Shown one piece after another: positions 51,732 to 60,937 of a DNA stretch of 64,000 bases. Location of the stretch: positions 62,001-126,000 of the forward strand of contig CAIYYN010000049.1 of NCBI GenBank assembly GCA_903930435.1. Reading direction: 5' to 3'. Positions within the stretch are counted from its first letter, which is position 1. Every line of letters begins with the position of its first letter. The notes beneath the pieces are model-generated. The model worked only from the letters and a program-made list of their open reading frames with translations, was not told the origin of the DNA and made no database searches. The position numbers and the translations under genes were made by a program. Source of the DNA: an uncultured Hyphomicrobiales bacterium. GTDB taxonomy: Bacteria; Pseudomonadota; Alphaproteobacteria; Rhizobiales; Ancalomicrobiaceae.

Positions 51732-52912
51732 GCGGTATCGCCCTCACGACCGAAGTAGCGCCGAAAGGCAAATCCGGCTGCATCGGTCACGGCACTGATG
51801 ACCCATTCGACCGGGCCGGGCAAACTGAGGCTGCGATCCATTGCGATCAGTACCAGCCCTCCCGTGATGACACCGAGAAGTTCGAGGAACGCCAGTGGTG
51901 TCGCCAGGCTATTCCCGACCGCAGCGCTCGAGGCAGCAAAATGCAGGGCGCGCACGAGGAGCGCCATCATAAATGTGCCAAACACGGCCAGACCACGTCC
52001 CTGTCTGGTCGTGCGGGCATCGCCCAGCATCACCAGCGCGACGACAGCAAAGGCAATCGGCAGAAGGGGTTGGGAGAACCGATCTACGAGTTCAGCGCGA
52101 AACTTGTCCATATTCTTGCGACCTTCTTCAGAGGTCATGTCAACCGTCAACAACTCCCATGTTGACAGTTCGCTTGGGCGATAGGCAGGCTTCGCGCCCT
52201 GGGGGGCCAACTCGCTGAGGTCGAAGGCGTAGGCTTCGAAGTCAATGACGGAGAGCGAATTGTCGGACTTGTTCACGTGCTGGAGATTGCCATCGCGCAT
52301 GACAAGCAACGTCTTGCCAGGTACTTCGATGACATTGGCCTTATCGGCGATATAGGTGTCGCCGACCGTCTTGTCTCTCTGGTCATCGATCATGAGCCCA
52401 GCCAGAGTGCCGTCACCAGCCCGATCGCGGATATGGAACGTCAAACCTTTCTGGATTTCCGAGAAGCGACCTGGCCGCACAATGTTCGCGATCAGGTCGA
52501 CATTGATCTTGGTGGTTTCCTCACGCAACTTGTGCTGGGCAGCCGGGGCCAGTACGCTCGTGAATGCAAGCATGACGAATGCCACGATCGCACTGACCCA
52601 AAGCACCGGCGCGGCCACCTTCATGCGAGACCCGCCTGCGGCACTGATCACAACCAGTTCCGATTCAGCATTGAGGCCATTGAGCATGAAAACGGCTCCG
52701 ATCAGCAAGGCCACTGGTGCGATGATGACCGCCAGCAAGGGCAGGGCAAGTGATGTAATCTCGAAAAAGACCAGAATGGTCTGCCCGCGGGCAGTGACGA
52801 GGTTCATGGATCGCAGACCCTGAACAACCCAGATTACGCTCACAAGCGCGACGAGCGCCATGGCGAACGAACTCGTCAATCGGCCGAATATATAGCGCTC
52901 AATCAAACCCAT
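51728..52912 (-). CDS. lptF: LPS export ABC transporter permease LptF
   Basis: A YjgP/YjgQ permease of 394 residues beginning MGLIERYIFGRLTSSFAMAL. It shows the LptF/G topology, a periplasmic beta domain with GLTFHIRDRAGDGTLAGLMI and the conserved LPIAFAVVALVMLGDARTTR before the last segments. ATG 52912 is chosen for this typical N-terminus; the frame continues upstream without family similarity. First gene of the LPS-assembly operon and divergent from pepA. Confidence 0.92.
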   Translation of the reverse strand: MGLIERYIFGRLTSSFAMALVALVSVIWVVQGLRSMNLVTARGQTILVFFEITSLALPLLAVIIAPVALLIGAVFMLNGLNAESELVVISAAGGSRMKVAAPVLWVSAIVAFVMLAFTSVLAPAAQHKLREETTKINVDLIANIVRPGRFSEIQKGLTFHIRDRAGDGTLAGLMIDDQRDKTVGDTYIADKANVIEVPGKTLLVMRDGNLQHVNKSDNSLSVIDFEAYAFDLSELAPQGAKPAYRPSELSTWELLTVDMTSEEGRKNMDKFRAELVDRFSQPLLPIAFAVVALVMLGDARTTRQGRGLAVFGTFMMALLVRALHFAASSAAVGNSLATPLAFLELLGVITGGLVLIAMDRSLSLPGPVEWVISAVTDAAGFAFRRYFGREGDTA

Positions 52913-53251
52913 CGGCTGGTCCGGCCCGTCCTTTAAAAGTCGGCTGCGATCACTCTCATCGCCTGTCCTCAAATGTCTTGCTGCCTCGCGCAGGCAGCCC
53001 GAATGAGTTGTCATTCCGTGCAGGTCAACATGGTCCTCCTAGCCTATCCATGTCACTCCAGTCTCTAGATTATAATGCTATCCAGTGTAAGGCTTGGTAA
53101 CCATGATCCACCAGTGGAAAAGTAACACTCTTTCAATCATGTTTAACGGCGCTATAACACTTTGAAACGACCGCTTGTTCGCTGATTTGGTCCGCACCGA
53201 ACCACCATCTGGCGCTGATCCCAGATGCCGATCCCACGCCAGGAGCTGAAA
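52913..53251. promoter_or_regulatory. Divergent promoter region between lptF and pepA
   Basis: About 340 bases without a supported gene. A TATAAC hexamer at 53153-53158 with a poor -35 match (CTTTCA at 53130) could be the pepA promoter. No operator-like repeat stands out. Confidence 0.4.
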
Positions 53252-54754
53252 ATGCCGCTTCCAACCCTGTCCTTTGCAAAGTCCGCCTCGCTTGATGAAG
53301 GTGTGGCCGTCGTTCTCCTCGCCGAGGGTGTTGAATTCGGACCCGACCTCGTGTCGATTGACGCTGCGACTGGCGGCACAGTGACACGCGCGATTGCCAA
53401 GGCTGGTTTCAAGCCGAAACTGCTCAGCAGTCTTGATATTCTTGCGCCCAATGGCTGCGGGCTGGATCGTATTCTGGTGATGGGGCTTGGTGTACCAGGT
53501 GATCTGAAAGCGCGCGACTGGGCGCGCATCGGAGGTTCGATTCAAGGCAAGCTTGCGGAATTCAAGGCCAAGACGGCAACGATCTTTGCGAACTGGGGCC
53601 AGGCTGATGCGCCGACGGCCTCTGACATTGCCGAAATCGCGTTTGGCACCCTATTGCGAGGCTTCAAGTTCGACGTCTACAAAACCAAGAAGAAGGACGA
53701 CGAGGCCGACGGCAAGTCCCTCAAGATCACGATCGTAACCGAGACGTTCGCGGCGGCCAAGAAAGTCTTCGCCGCGAAGAAGGCCTTGGCTGACGGCGTC
53801 AATCTGGCGCGTGAACTCGTCATCGAACCACCCAATGTCCTCTATCCCGAAGCTTTCGCGGATCGGGCCAGGAAGCTTGAAAAGCTGGGTGTTGAAATCG
53901 ACATTCTCGGCGAGAAAGAACTGAAGAAACTCGGATTTGGTGCGTTGCTGGGAGTCTCTCAAGGGTCGGCCCGGCCACCTCGAGTGGTCATTTTTCGCTG
54001 GAACGGAGCCAAATCGAAAAATCAGCAGCCAATTGCGTTCATCGGCAAGGGTGTCACCTTCGACACCGGCGGCATTTCGATCAAACCGGCAGCCGGAATG
54101 GAGGACATGAAAGGCGACATGGCCGGGGCTGCCTGCGTGACGGGACTGATGCATGCATTGGCCGCTCGCAAGGCACCAGTCAACGCGATTGGAGCCATCG
54201 GGCTTGTTGAGAACATGCCGGATGGCAATGCCCAGCGCCCCGGGGATATCGTGACTTCTCTTTCCGGTCAGACCATCGAAATCATCAATACAGACGCGGA
54301 AGGTCGCCTGGTGCTGGCGGATGTCGTCTGGTACGTCCAACAGACCTACAAGCCGAAATTCATGATCGATCTCGCTACTTTGACGGGCGCAATCCTGGTC
54401 GCGCTTGGCAAGACCTATGCGGGGCTGTTTTCAACCTCGGACGAACTGGCTGCACAACTGTCACAGGCCGGTGAGGCAACCGGTGAACTGGTCTGGCGGA
54501 TGCCGCTCGCAGCAGAGTACGACAAGATGATCGACAGCCAGTTTGCCGACATGAAAAACACGGGCGGTCGATTTGGCGGATCCATTACGGCAGCCCATTT
54601 CATCAAGCGCTTCACGAATGATGTGCCCTGGGTGCATCTCGATATCGCTGGTACAGGAATGGACAGCACCCAGACCGAGACAAACCGGCTCTGGGCATCC
54701 GGCTGGGGTGTGCGGCTCCTCGACAAGCTTGTACAAGACAACTATGAGTCGTAA
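53252..54754 (+). CDS. pepA: Leucyl aminopeptidase PepA
   Basis: A cytosolic M17 aminopeptidase of 500 residues. The two-metal active site is visible: Lys and Asp in [16 protein letters not shown], Asp in MKGDMAGAA and the M17 signature [13 protein letters not shown] carrying the Asp/Glu ligands and catalytic Arg. An N-terminal macro-like domain covers residues 1-170. ATG 53252 has AGGAG 6 bases upstream. In many alphaproteobacteria pepA is divergent from lptF, as here, which supports a chromosomal core location. Confidence 0.95.
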   Translation: MPLPTLSFAKSASLDEGVAVVLLAEGVEFGPDLVSIDAATGGTVTRAIAKAGFKPKLLSSLDILAPNGCGLDRILVMGLGVPGDLKARDWARIGGSIQGKLAEFKAKTATIFANWGQADAPTASDIAEIAFGTLLRGFKFDVYKTKKKDDEADGKSLKITIVTETFAAAKKVFAAKKALADGVNLARELVIEPPNVLYPEAFADRARKLEKLGVEIDILGEKELKKLGFGALLGVSQGSARPPRVVIFRWNGAKSKNQQPIAFIGKGVTFDTGGISIKPAAGMEDMKGDMAGAACVTGLMHALAARKAPVNAIGAIGLVENMPDGNAQRPGDIVTSLSGQTIEIINTDAEGRLVLADVVWYVQQTYKPKFMIDLATLTGAILVALGKTYAGLFSTSDELAAQLSQAGEATGELVWRMPLAAEYDKMIDSQFADMKNTGGRFGGSITAAHFIKRFTNDVPWVHLDIAGTGMDSTQTETNRLWASGWGVRLLDKLVQDNYES

Positions 54755-54780
54755 ACTCAGGTGACTGGAGGAGACGACAT

Positions 54781-55590
54781 ATGTCGGAGCAACATTTCTA
54801 CGGTTGGCTTATCAGCCTGTTCGGGATCGCCTTCCTGCTACTGCTGATCCTCGGACCAAGTGTCCGGATCTGCAATCAATATGAGCGCGCGGTCGTGTTT
54901 CGGCTCGGACGCTATGTCCGGACCGCTTCGCCCGGCCTCTATTTGCTGATTCCCTATCTGGAATGGCAGGTTCGGCTCGACATGCGGACCCTGACGGATC
55001 AGGTCGAACAGCAAGAAACAATCACCCGGGACAATGTGCCGATCAAGATCAATGCGGTCATCTGGCGACGCGTCGTTGATCCCGCCAAGGCGGTGATCGA
55101 GGTTCGGGACGTCTCGAACTCGGTTATCCAGGTCGCGGTTACGGCACTGCGCAATGTGATCGGACGCCATTCGCTCGATGAAGTCCTGAAAGATCAGGAA
55201 ACCATTGGCGTCGCCTTGAGAACTGCCATCGATCTTGCAACGGAACCATGGGGCGTCAAGGTTGAGCGGGTCGAGATGAAAAACGTCGAGATTCCGGAAT
55301 CGATGCAGCGGGCCATGGCCCAGGAAGCTGAAGCCCTGCGGGAAAAGCGGTCGCGCCTGATCAAGGCCGAGGCCGAAGTCGAGGCCGCCGGACTTCTGAA
55401 GCTCGCGTCGCAAACGATCATGGAAAGCCCGGCAAGTCTGGAACTGCGCCGCATGCAGATGCTCACCGAGGTGGGTGCCGAACAGAACACCATGACCATC
55501 GTCATGATGCCGTCGGAATTCGTGTCGATGGCACAGGCTATCTCGGATGTGGCGCGCTCGGGCATCAAGAAGCAGCCCGATCCGTCCTGA
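54781..55590 (+). CDS. Slipin (SPFH/Band 7 membrane protein)
   Basis: A 269-residue protein with one N-terminal membrane segment (WLISLFGIAFLLLLILGPSV) and an SPFH domain (NQYERAVVFRLGRYVRTASPGLYLLIPYLE, then AVTALRNVIGRHSLDEVL), followed by a helical, Glu/Arg-rich region (ESMQRAMAQEAEALREKRSR). These stomatin-like proteins oligomerise at the membrane and often pair with NfeD proteases; no NfeD gene is adjacent. It starts 26 bases after pepA, preceded by a GGAGG, so it is probably co-transcribed. Confidence 0.92.
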   Translation: MSEQHFYGWLISLFGIAFLLLLILGPSVRICNQYERAVVFRLGRYVRTASPGLYLLIPYLEWQVRLDMRTLTDQVEQQETITRDNVPIKINAVIWRRVVDPAKAVIEVRDVSNSVIQVAVTALRNVIGRHSLDEVLKDQETIGVALRTAIDLATEPWGVKVERVEMKNVEIPESMQRAMAQEAEALREKRSRLIKAEAEVEAAGLLKLASQTIMESPASLELRRMQMLTEVGAEQNTMTIVMMPSEFVSMAQAISDVARSGIKKQPDPS

Positions 55591-55646
55591 GGTCTGAGGA
55601 TTGGCCGATCGGTGCGCACGAACGGCGCTGGAAATACTGTTCAGGG

Positions 55647-57251
55647 TCAGAGGCGGGCGTTGGCCTGTTGTTTCAAGGCTTCCAGCATTTGCACAGAGGC
55701 GATTGGCAGGCCCATGCCGAGAGGCCGTCTGCGTGGACGTTCGTTGATTGCGGGCATGATTTCCATCACGCGCGATTGCGGAATGGTAAAAATGACTTCC
55801 GTGCCTTCCCGCAGCTTCGACCTCAGATCGAAGGTACCGCCGTGCATCGCCACGAGAGCCTGAACAATATTCAAGCCGAGACCGGTTCCCTGTTCGGCAG
55901 ACTTGATCGCGAGTGATCCCTGGCCGAAAGCCTGCAGGACGATGGGAATTTCAGACTCCGCGATACCCGGACCCGTGTCACGAACCGATACATATTGACC
56001 ACCGCCTGCCGTCCAGCCGACCTTGACCGTGATCGTCCCACCGGTGGGGGTAAATTTGACGGCGTTTGACAGGAGATTCAATGTGATCTGCCGGATGGCC
56101 CGTTCATCGCCCCAAATCTTGGGCATCTTTTCTTCAAAGTTTTCGACAATCGCAACGGACTTGTTGCGTGCGCGTAAATTCATCATGTGGACGCAGTCTT
56201 CTACGATGTAGGGCAAGGTGATCGCTTCTTCATTCAGCGTGTATCGACCGGCCTCGATCCGGCTGATGTCGAGGATTTCATTGATCAGGTTGAGCAAATG
56301 TCGACCGGAATCGTGGATATCGACGACATAGCCCTTGTAGGTGGGATTATCGAGTGGACCGAGCAACTCGTTGATCATGACATCAGAGAACCCGAGGATC
56401 GCATTGAGTGGTGTGCGCAACTCGTGGCTCATCGTTGCGAGGAAGCGACTTTTTGCCAGATTGGCTTCCTCAGCCTTGCGGCGGCTTTCGTCAGAGATCG
56501 CGTTCGCCTGTTCAAGCTCGGCGATCAGATCATCCTTTTCGACCTTGGCGGAGATCTGGGCCACGTTGGCGTGATAGAGCCGGAAGCCCAGCAAAACAAA
56601 GAAGATTTCAACCGTCAGCGACATTCCGGCGAGCACGTAGAGGTGATCGGGTGACTGCGGCGACTCCAGCGCGCGTCGAATGAATTCAAACGCTAATGAC
56701 GCCGTGATCGGCAGGGACGATGCGATCATCGCCGATGGCACATTCGACGACAGGAGTGACAAAAAGGCGATCAGGATCAGCATCGCCGAGAACTGGAAGA
56801 TGTCGGTAGCCACATTGGGCAGTGTCGGAAGCACAAACAGCAAGCCGATCGCGAAGCTTGTCAGGCCATCCAGGAGCGCGAACCGCCAGCGCCAGCCGTT
56901 GAGCGAATTATTCTTTTCAATGAGCCTGAGGAAGCGTCGATAGAAAAAGAGACTGGTGACGTGCGCCATGATCGCAATCAAGGCCCAGGTCGTAATCAAG
57001 ACCCGTGTTGTCCAGAGGTTCGCGGCCACCCCCAAAAAGGTGATGACAAGCGGCTTGATCAGGGCGGAGGCGAGTTGACCACGTGCATGATTTATATAGA
57101 GTTCGAGATAGAACGCTGGTGGCAATCCATTTTCTGACGCCATCTTTTCGCGAACGGACTGGATCGCACGCATAACCTCGCGCCGCCGCTCTGCACGACG
57201 GGAGTTCATGGCGGTCCGGTCTGCGCTGGCTATGCCAGAGCTCTCGCTCAT
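55647..57251 (-). CDS. Membrane-bound sensor histidine kinase
   Basis: About 534 residues. The N-terminal part has about six hydrophobic segments (residues 60-230) and no large periplasmic domain, so it may sense within the membrane. A coiled linker (about 235-268) leads to a HisKA domain with H276 in SHELRTPLNAILGFSDVM and a HATPase_c domain (NLLSNAVKFTPTGG, then DTGPGIAESEI and GTGLGLNIVQALV). The kinase core resembles alphaproteobacterial PleC/DivJ/PdhS-type kinases. No response regulator gene is adjacent. ATG 57251 has GGGA about 5 bases upstream. Convergent with the slipin gene. Confidence 0.9.
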   Translation of the reverse strand: MSESSGIASADRTAMNSRRAERRREVMRAIQSVREKMASENGLPPAFYLELYINHARGQLASALIKPLVITFLGVAANLWTTRVLITTWALIAIMAHVTSLFFYRRFLRLIEKNNSLNGWRWRFALLDGLTSFAIGLLFVLPTLPNVATDIFQFSAMLILIAFLSLLSSNVPSAMIASSLPITASLAFEFIRRALESPQSPDHLYVLAGMSLTVEIFFVLLGFRLYHANVAQISAKVEKDDLIAELEQANAISDESRRKAEEANLAKSRFLATMSHELRTPLNAILGFSDVMINELLGPLDNPTYKGYVVDIHDSGRHLLNLINEILDISRIEAGRYTLNEEAITLPYIVEDCVHMMNLRARNKSVAIVENFEEKMPKIWGDERAIRQITLNLLSNAVKFTPTGGTITVKVGWTAGGGQYVSVRDTGPGIAESEIPIVLQAFGQGSLAIKSAEQGTGLGLNIVQALVAMHGGTFDLRSKLREGTEVIFTIPQSRVMEIMPAINERPRRRPLGMGLPIASVQMLEALKQQANARL

Positions 57252-57586
57252 CAAGGTCCCTTTTTACAACGCACAGTCCAGAGACAGGTCAAGGCATAAA
57301 GCGAGAGGTCTTCATCGCACCGCGCTTTTCCAGAAAAAGACCTGCGCATTGCCCATCAGCCGTCAAGGATAAGCTAATGAGTGTTAATTTAACCTTGGTT
57401 TGACACGCTAAAATTCGGGTCAACTGAAGCACCCGTTACCTCTCTTTCTGCCAATTGATAGAATAATTTTTTTAAGTGAAGCGCCTGCCCGTTCATGCGC
57501 GCAATCCAGCTTGATTTTTTAATTGAAACATAGAAAAAAATACTCAACACGAGAGGTGCTCGATCGCGTTGCGCCGGGAGAATTCG
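57252..57586. other. Intergenic region between the sensor kinase and the Lrp regulator
   Basis: 335 bases with no supported gene. AGGTCTT (57306-57312) and AAGACCT (57337-57343) could pair across a 24-base loop. The last 150 bases are AT-rich and should hold the promoter of the regulator gene starting at 57587. Both flanking genes are transcribed away from this region. Confidence 0.45.
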
Positions 57587-58078
57587 ATGATCGACCGTAT
57601 CGACCGTAAAATTCTGCAAATCCTGCAAGAGGACTGCACAGTACCAGTCGCGGAAATTGGTCGCCGGGTCGGGTTGTCGACGACGCCTTGCTGGCGACGG
57701 ATCCAGAAGCTGGAAGAGGATGGCGTCATCCAGCGCAGGGTTGCGGTCCTCGACGGTGCAAAGGTCAATGCCAAGGTGAATGCCTTTGTTGCAATCACCA
57801 CCAGCCAGCATTCCGAAGACTGGTTGAAGAGGTTTGCTGAAATCGTGTCCCAACTTCCCGAGGTTGTCGAATTTTATCGGATGGCGGGGCAAGTGGATTA
57901 CCTGCTCAGGGTCGTTGTTTCCGATATCGAAGCTTATGATACATTTTACAAGAAACTGATTGCTAAAATTGATATCTCGGATGTCTCGTCATCATTTGCC
58001 ATGGAGCAGATCAAATATACAACAGCCTTGCCACTTGGATTTGCACAACTTGAGAAGGTCAGCGACAAACCGGCCTGA
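57587..58078 (+). CDS. Lrp/AsnC family transcriptional regulator
   Basis: A 163-residue regulator: helix-turn-helix (MIDRIDRKILQILQEDCTVP, then GLSTTPCWRRIQKLEEDGVI) and RAM domain (YRMAGQVDYLLRVVVSDIEA). ATG 57587 has GGGAG 6 bases upstream. The N-terminus resembles Lrp-type regulators of amino acid or keto acid breakdown. It is not next to an obvious target; the genes following on the opposite strand are mobA and a dehydrogenase. Probably autoregulated. Confidence 0.92.
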   Translation: MIDRIDRKILQILQEDCTVPVAEIGRRVGLSTTPCWRRIQKLEEDGVIQRRVAVLDGAKVNAKVNAFVAITTSQHSEDWLKRFAEIVSQLPEVVEFYRMAGQVDYLLRVVVSDIEAYDTFYKKLIAKIDISDVSSSFAMEQIKYTTALPLGFAQLEKVSDKPA

Positions 58079-58100
58079 ACAATCATTGCGCTTCCAATGG

Positions 58101-58748
58101 TCACGAAGACTTTGAGCGTTTCTGCGTGAGACGTTCGTGCACGCGCTCGGCTTCGGTCACGTCGGCGGGCGTATTCAGATTGAAGAAAGCCTGCGCGTCA
58201 TCAAACCGGACTGCGACGAATGGATGGCTGCGGAGCCATTCTCCGACGCGTCGTGCCTTGCCGGACTTCAGGTCCACTTCCAGTTCGTCCACAAGGCGAA
58301 TGTCTATCAATGCAAATACGGGCTGATCGCCGTCGGCAGTCGTGGCAAACGCGACCTGTGAGCCGGATGCCTGCTTCATCCCGGACACCAAACGTTGAAC
58401 CAGATCAATGGGGAAGAAAGGTGTATCGACCGGGACCATGACAACATGGGTTGCCTTGACGGACGAGGTCTCTGCCCATCGCATCGCTGCAAGAAGTCCG
58501 GCTAGCGGCCCGGGGTGACCTTCTAGGGTATCGCTTATGATGTGGAGATTGGTCTGCGTAAGAGAAGTGCCTTGGCTGTTTGCGTTTATCACCAACTGGT
58601 TGACCTGCGTCGCCAGCCTGTCGCATGCGTGTTGCAGCAGGCTCTTTCCCGCCAGAAGGACGCGGGCCTTGTCCAGGCCCATGCGCTGCGATCTGCCGCC
58701 GGCAAGGACCACGCCGACGATAAAAGACGGCGTGGTCGTGTCGTTCAT
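58101..58748 (-). CDS. mobA: Molybdenum cofactor guanylyltransferase MobA
   Basis: MobA attaches GMP to molybdopterin to make the MGD cofactor. The 215-residue protein has the nucleotidyltransferase signature VLAGGRSQRMGLDKA near residue 12, the metal-binding PVDTPFFP near 110 and the late NLNTPADV block typical of MobA. Its ATG overlaps the upstream dehydrogenase stop codon by 1 base (TAATG), a strong sign of translational coupling. With fdhD it points to bis-MGD enzymes such as formate dehydrogenase elsewhere in the genome. Confidence 0.93.
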   Translation of the reverse strand: MNDTTTPSFIVGVVLAGGRSQRMGLDKARVLLAGKSLLQHACDRLATQVNQLVINANSQGTSLTQTNLHIISDTLEGHPGPLAGLLAAMRWAETSSVKATHVVMVPVDTPFFPIDLVQRLVSGMKQASGSQVAFATTADGDQPVFALIDIRLVDELEVDLKSGKARRVGEWLRSHPFVAVRFDDAQAFFNLNTPADVTEAERVHERLTQKRSKSS

Positions 58749-59620
58749 TATTTCTTCTCGAGACGGACGAGCAAGCTGGACGTATCCCAACGACCGCCGC
58801 CAACCTCCTGCACATCGCCGTAGAACTGATCAACGAGTGCGGTCATAGGCAGGTGTGCGCCGTTGCGCGAGGCTTCCGCGAGGCAAATACCCAGATCCTT
58901 GCGCATCCAGTCGACGGCAAAGCCAAAGTCAAATTTGCCAACATTCATGGTCTTGTAGCGATTTTCCATCTGCCAGGATTGCGCAGCGCCCTTGGAGATC
59001 GTCTCGATCACGGCTTCGACATCCAGCCCCGACCGCTTGGCAAAATGGATACCTTCCGCCAGCCCCTGCACCACACCGGCGATGCAGATCTGATTGACCA
59101 TCTTGGTCAATTGGCCGGATCCGGCGGGACCCAACAGTTTGATCATGCGGGCAAACGACGTGATGATCGGCTCAACCTTCGCAAAGGCCTCGGCATCCCC
59201 GCCGACCATGACCGTCAGGACACCGTTTTCCGCGCCAGCCTGTCCGCCGGATACGGGTGCATCGAGGAATTGAAGGCCACGCGACTTGGCGATGCCGTAA
59301 AGCTCGCGCGCAACGTCAGCGGAGGCTGTTGTATGATCGACAAAAATGGCACCGGGCTTCATGGACCCGAAAGCGCCTGCTGCCCCAAGCGTCACTTCGC
59401 GCAGATCATGGTCATTACCAACGCAGGCAAGCACATAGTCCGCGTCGACGACGGCGGCTGCGGGTGTCTCTCCAAAGGCCCCGCCGTAGGCATCGACCCA
59501 GGCCTTGGCCTTTGAGGTCGTGCGATTGTAGACGGTCACATCGTGCCCGCCCTTTTCCTTCAGATGCCGCGCCATCGGGTAACCCATGACGCCGAGACCC
59601 AAGAATGCCACTTTTGCCAT
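58748..59620 (-). CDS. NAD(P)-dependent beta-hydroxyacid dehydrogenase (HIBADH/glyoxylate reductase superfamily)
   Basis: A 290-residue paralogue of MmsB: Rossmann motif FLGLGVMGYPMARHLKEKGG, substrate loop DAPVSGGQAGAENGVLTVMV and the catalytic lysine in LTKMVNQICIAG. It lacks the late NDYKPGF-type block of true 3-hydroxyisobutyrate dehydrogenase and has FDFGFAVDWMRKDLG instead, so the substrate may be tartronate semialdehyde, glyoxylate or succinic semialdehyde. ATG 59620 has AAGG upstream. Coupled to mobA by a 1-base overlap. Confidence 0.88.
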   Translation of the reverse strand: MAKVAFLGLGVMGYPMARHLKEKGGHDVTVYNRTTSKAKAWVDAYGGAFGETPAAAVVDADYVLACVGNDHDLREVTLGAAGAFGSMKPGAIFVDHTTASADVARELYGIAKSRGLQFLDAPVSGGQAGAENGVLTVMVGGDAEAFAKVEPIITSFARMIKLLGPAGSGQLTKMVNQICIAGVVQGLAEGIHFAKRSGLDVEAVIETISKGAAQSWQMENRYKTMNVGKFDFGFAVDWMRKDLGICLAEASRNGAHLPMTALVDQFYGDVQEVGGGRWDTSSLLVRLEKK

Positions 59621-59765
59621 TGCAGTACCTTCTTTTGTGCTGATTTGTGATGATGCAAGCAACTAGCTGCTTTTCGGGCGGCTTACCAGTCCACTTCGCT
59701 TTTCAAAGGCTGTGCCATCCAAGGTCCCAATGCAGTGCGGGCCGAAACATGGTCCATCAAGACCC

Positions 59766-60572
59766 TTAATAGACGAAGAAATCAAAATAGACCGCATTGA
59801 TCTTCTCATAGGTGCCATCTCGAAGAATATCTTCAATGGCCTTGTTAAAGAGCGTCGCGAGATCTGCATCTTCCTTTCGCACGGCAATACCCGCGCCATC
59901 ACCAAGGTATTTCGTGTTGCGAATCGACTGACCCAGAAACCGGCAGCATCGACTTGCATTTCCCTCTTTGAACCAATGATAAAGGGGAACTGAACCGCCG
60001 AGCAAAAGCGACAGCCGACCGTCTCGAAGATCCGTAAAGGCGTCCGGTTCGCTCTTGTAGAGTTTTACAGCGATGCCCTTGGAACCGTAAACGTTGCTCA
60101 CGTAGGAGGCGTAGGGTGTTCCGGCTACGGCGCCAACAACCTTGCCCCTGAGTGCCTCCGGACTTGTATCGACACTGTCGGATGTCCGGTTGACGACGAA
60201 CCGACCTTCGAGGGAATAATATTTGTTTGAAAAACTGAGTGTATTCCTCTGATCGTCCGTGACGGCGGCGGCGGACAATACGGCATCGATCCTGCGAAGC
60301 AGCAAATTCGGCAGCAGCGCCTCACGGGAAGCCGGAACAAATTCGCATGTGACAGACATCCGCGAACAGAGCGCCTTGGCTATATCGATATCGAAACCAT
60401 TGGGGATCAGAGCGCTGTCAACCGAACTGAAGGGCGCATTGTAGGCGTCGATACCGATCCGCACGACCTTCCAGTCTTTCGCGCTCGAGGCAGCTAATAC
60501 GACCGAATGGTCGGCAAAAACAATTAATAGGATTAAAGCCCATTTTCTGAGGAAAGCTGAACATCGATACAT
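59766..60572 (-). CDS. Periplasmic amino acid-type substrate-binding protein (family 3)
   Basis: A 268-residue exported protein (hydrophobic segment WALILLIVFADHSVVLA, cleavage near AAS-SA) with the family-3 pattern: VRIGIDAYNAPFSS, NGFDIDIAKALCSRM, the DAVLSAAAVTDDQRNTLSFS block and LRGKVVGAVAGTPYASYV. Such proteins deliver amino acids to ABC transporters or to receptors. No permease or ATPase gene is near, and the next gene upstream, divergently transcribed, is a GGDEF-EAL protein, so a sensory role is possible. GGAGG precedes ATG 60572 by 8 bases. Confidence 0.85.
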   Translation of the reverse strand: MYRCSAFLRKWALILLIVFADHSVVLAASSAKDWKVVRIGIDAYNAPFSSVDSALIPNGFDIDIAKALCSRMSVTCEFVPASREALLPNLLLRRIDAVLSAAAVTDDQRNTLSFSNKYYSLEGRFVVNRTSDSVDTSPEALRGKVVGAVAGTPYASYVSNVYGSKGIAVKLYKSEPDAFTDLRDGRLSLLLGGSVPLYHWFKEGNASRCCRFLGQSIRNTKYLGDGAGIAVRKEDADLATLFNKAIEDILRDGTYEKINAVYFDFFVY

Positions 60573-60937
60573 CACGTCACCCTCCAGCCAACAATTAGAA
60601 TAATTTTAATATTAGTGATGGAAATCAATCAATTAGGATAATGCGATTTATCATTTATACACCATGCTGGTCGCCAATTTGGCACGGAAAACAGTTATAC
60701 CTACAATTTTAATCAAATGCCGATAGCTTTTGCCCCGCGTTATCAGTCAGGCCAGCTGTGGACTCTGACTGGGTCGGTGACGCGGCGATCGATCCTGATG
60801 GTCGGTTGCAAAACCGGACGAAGGAATGGCGCACGAGGTAGGCATAGTGCCCAAGCCGTGTCGCAAGCCTGTCGAGTGCGTCAAGGCCGACGCGACGTGG
60901 GATATGAGTGCAGCTCGCTTGATTGCGGGCAAGAGTG
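60573..60937. other. Intergenic region upstream of the GGDEF-EAL gene
   Basis: About 365 bases. The left 140 bases are AT-rich and probably carry divergent promoters. From 60720 to 60937 base composition is gene-like and open frames exist on both strands, but none has a start signal or a family I recognise. It could be a decayed gene or an extended leader. Confidence 0.45.
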
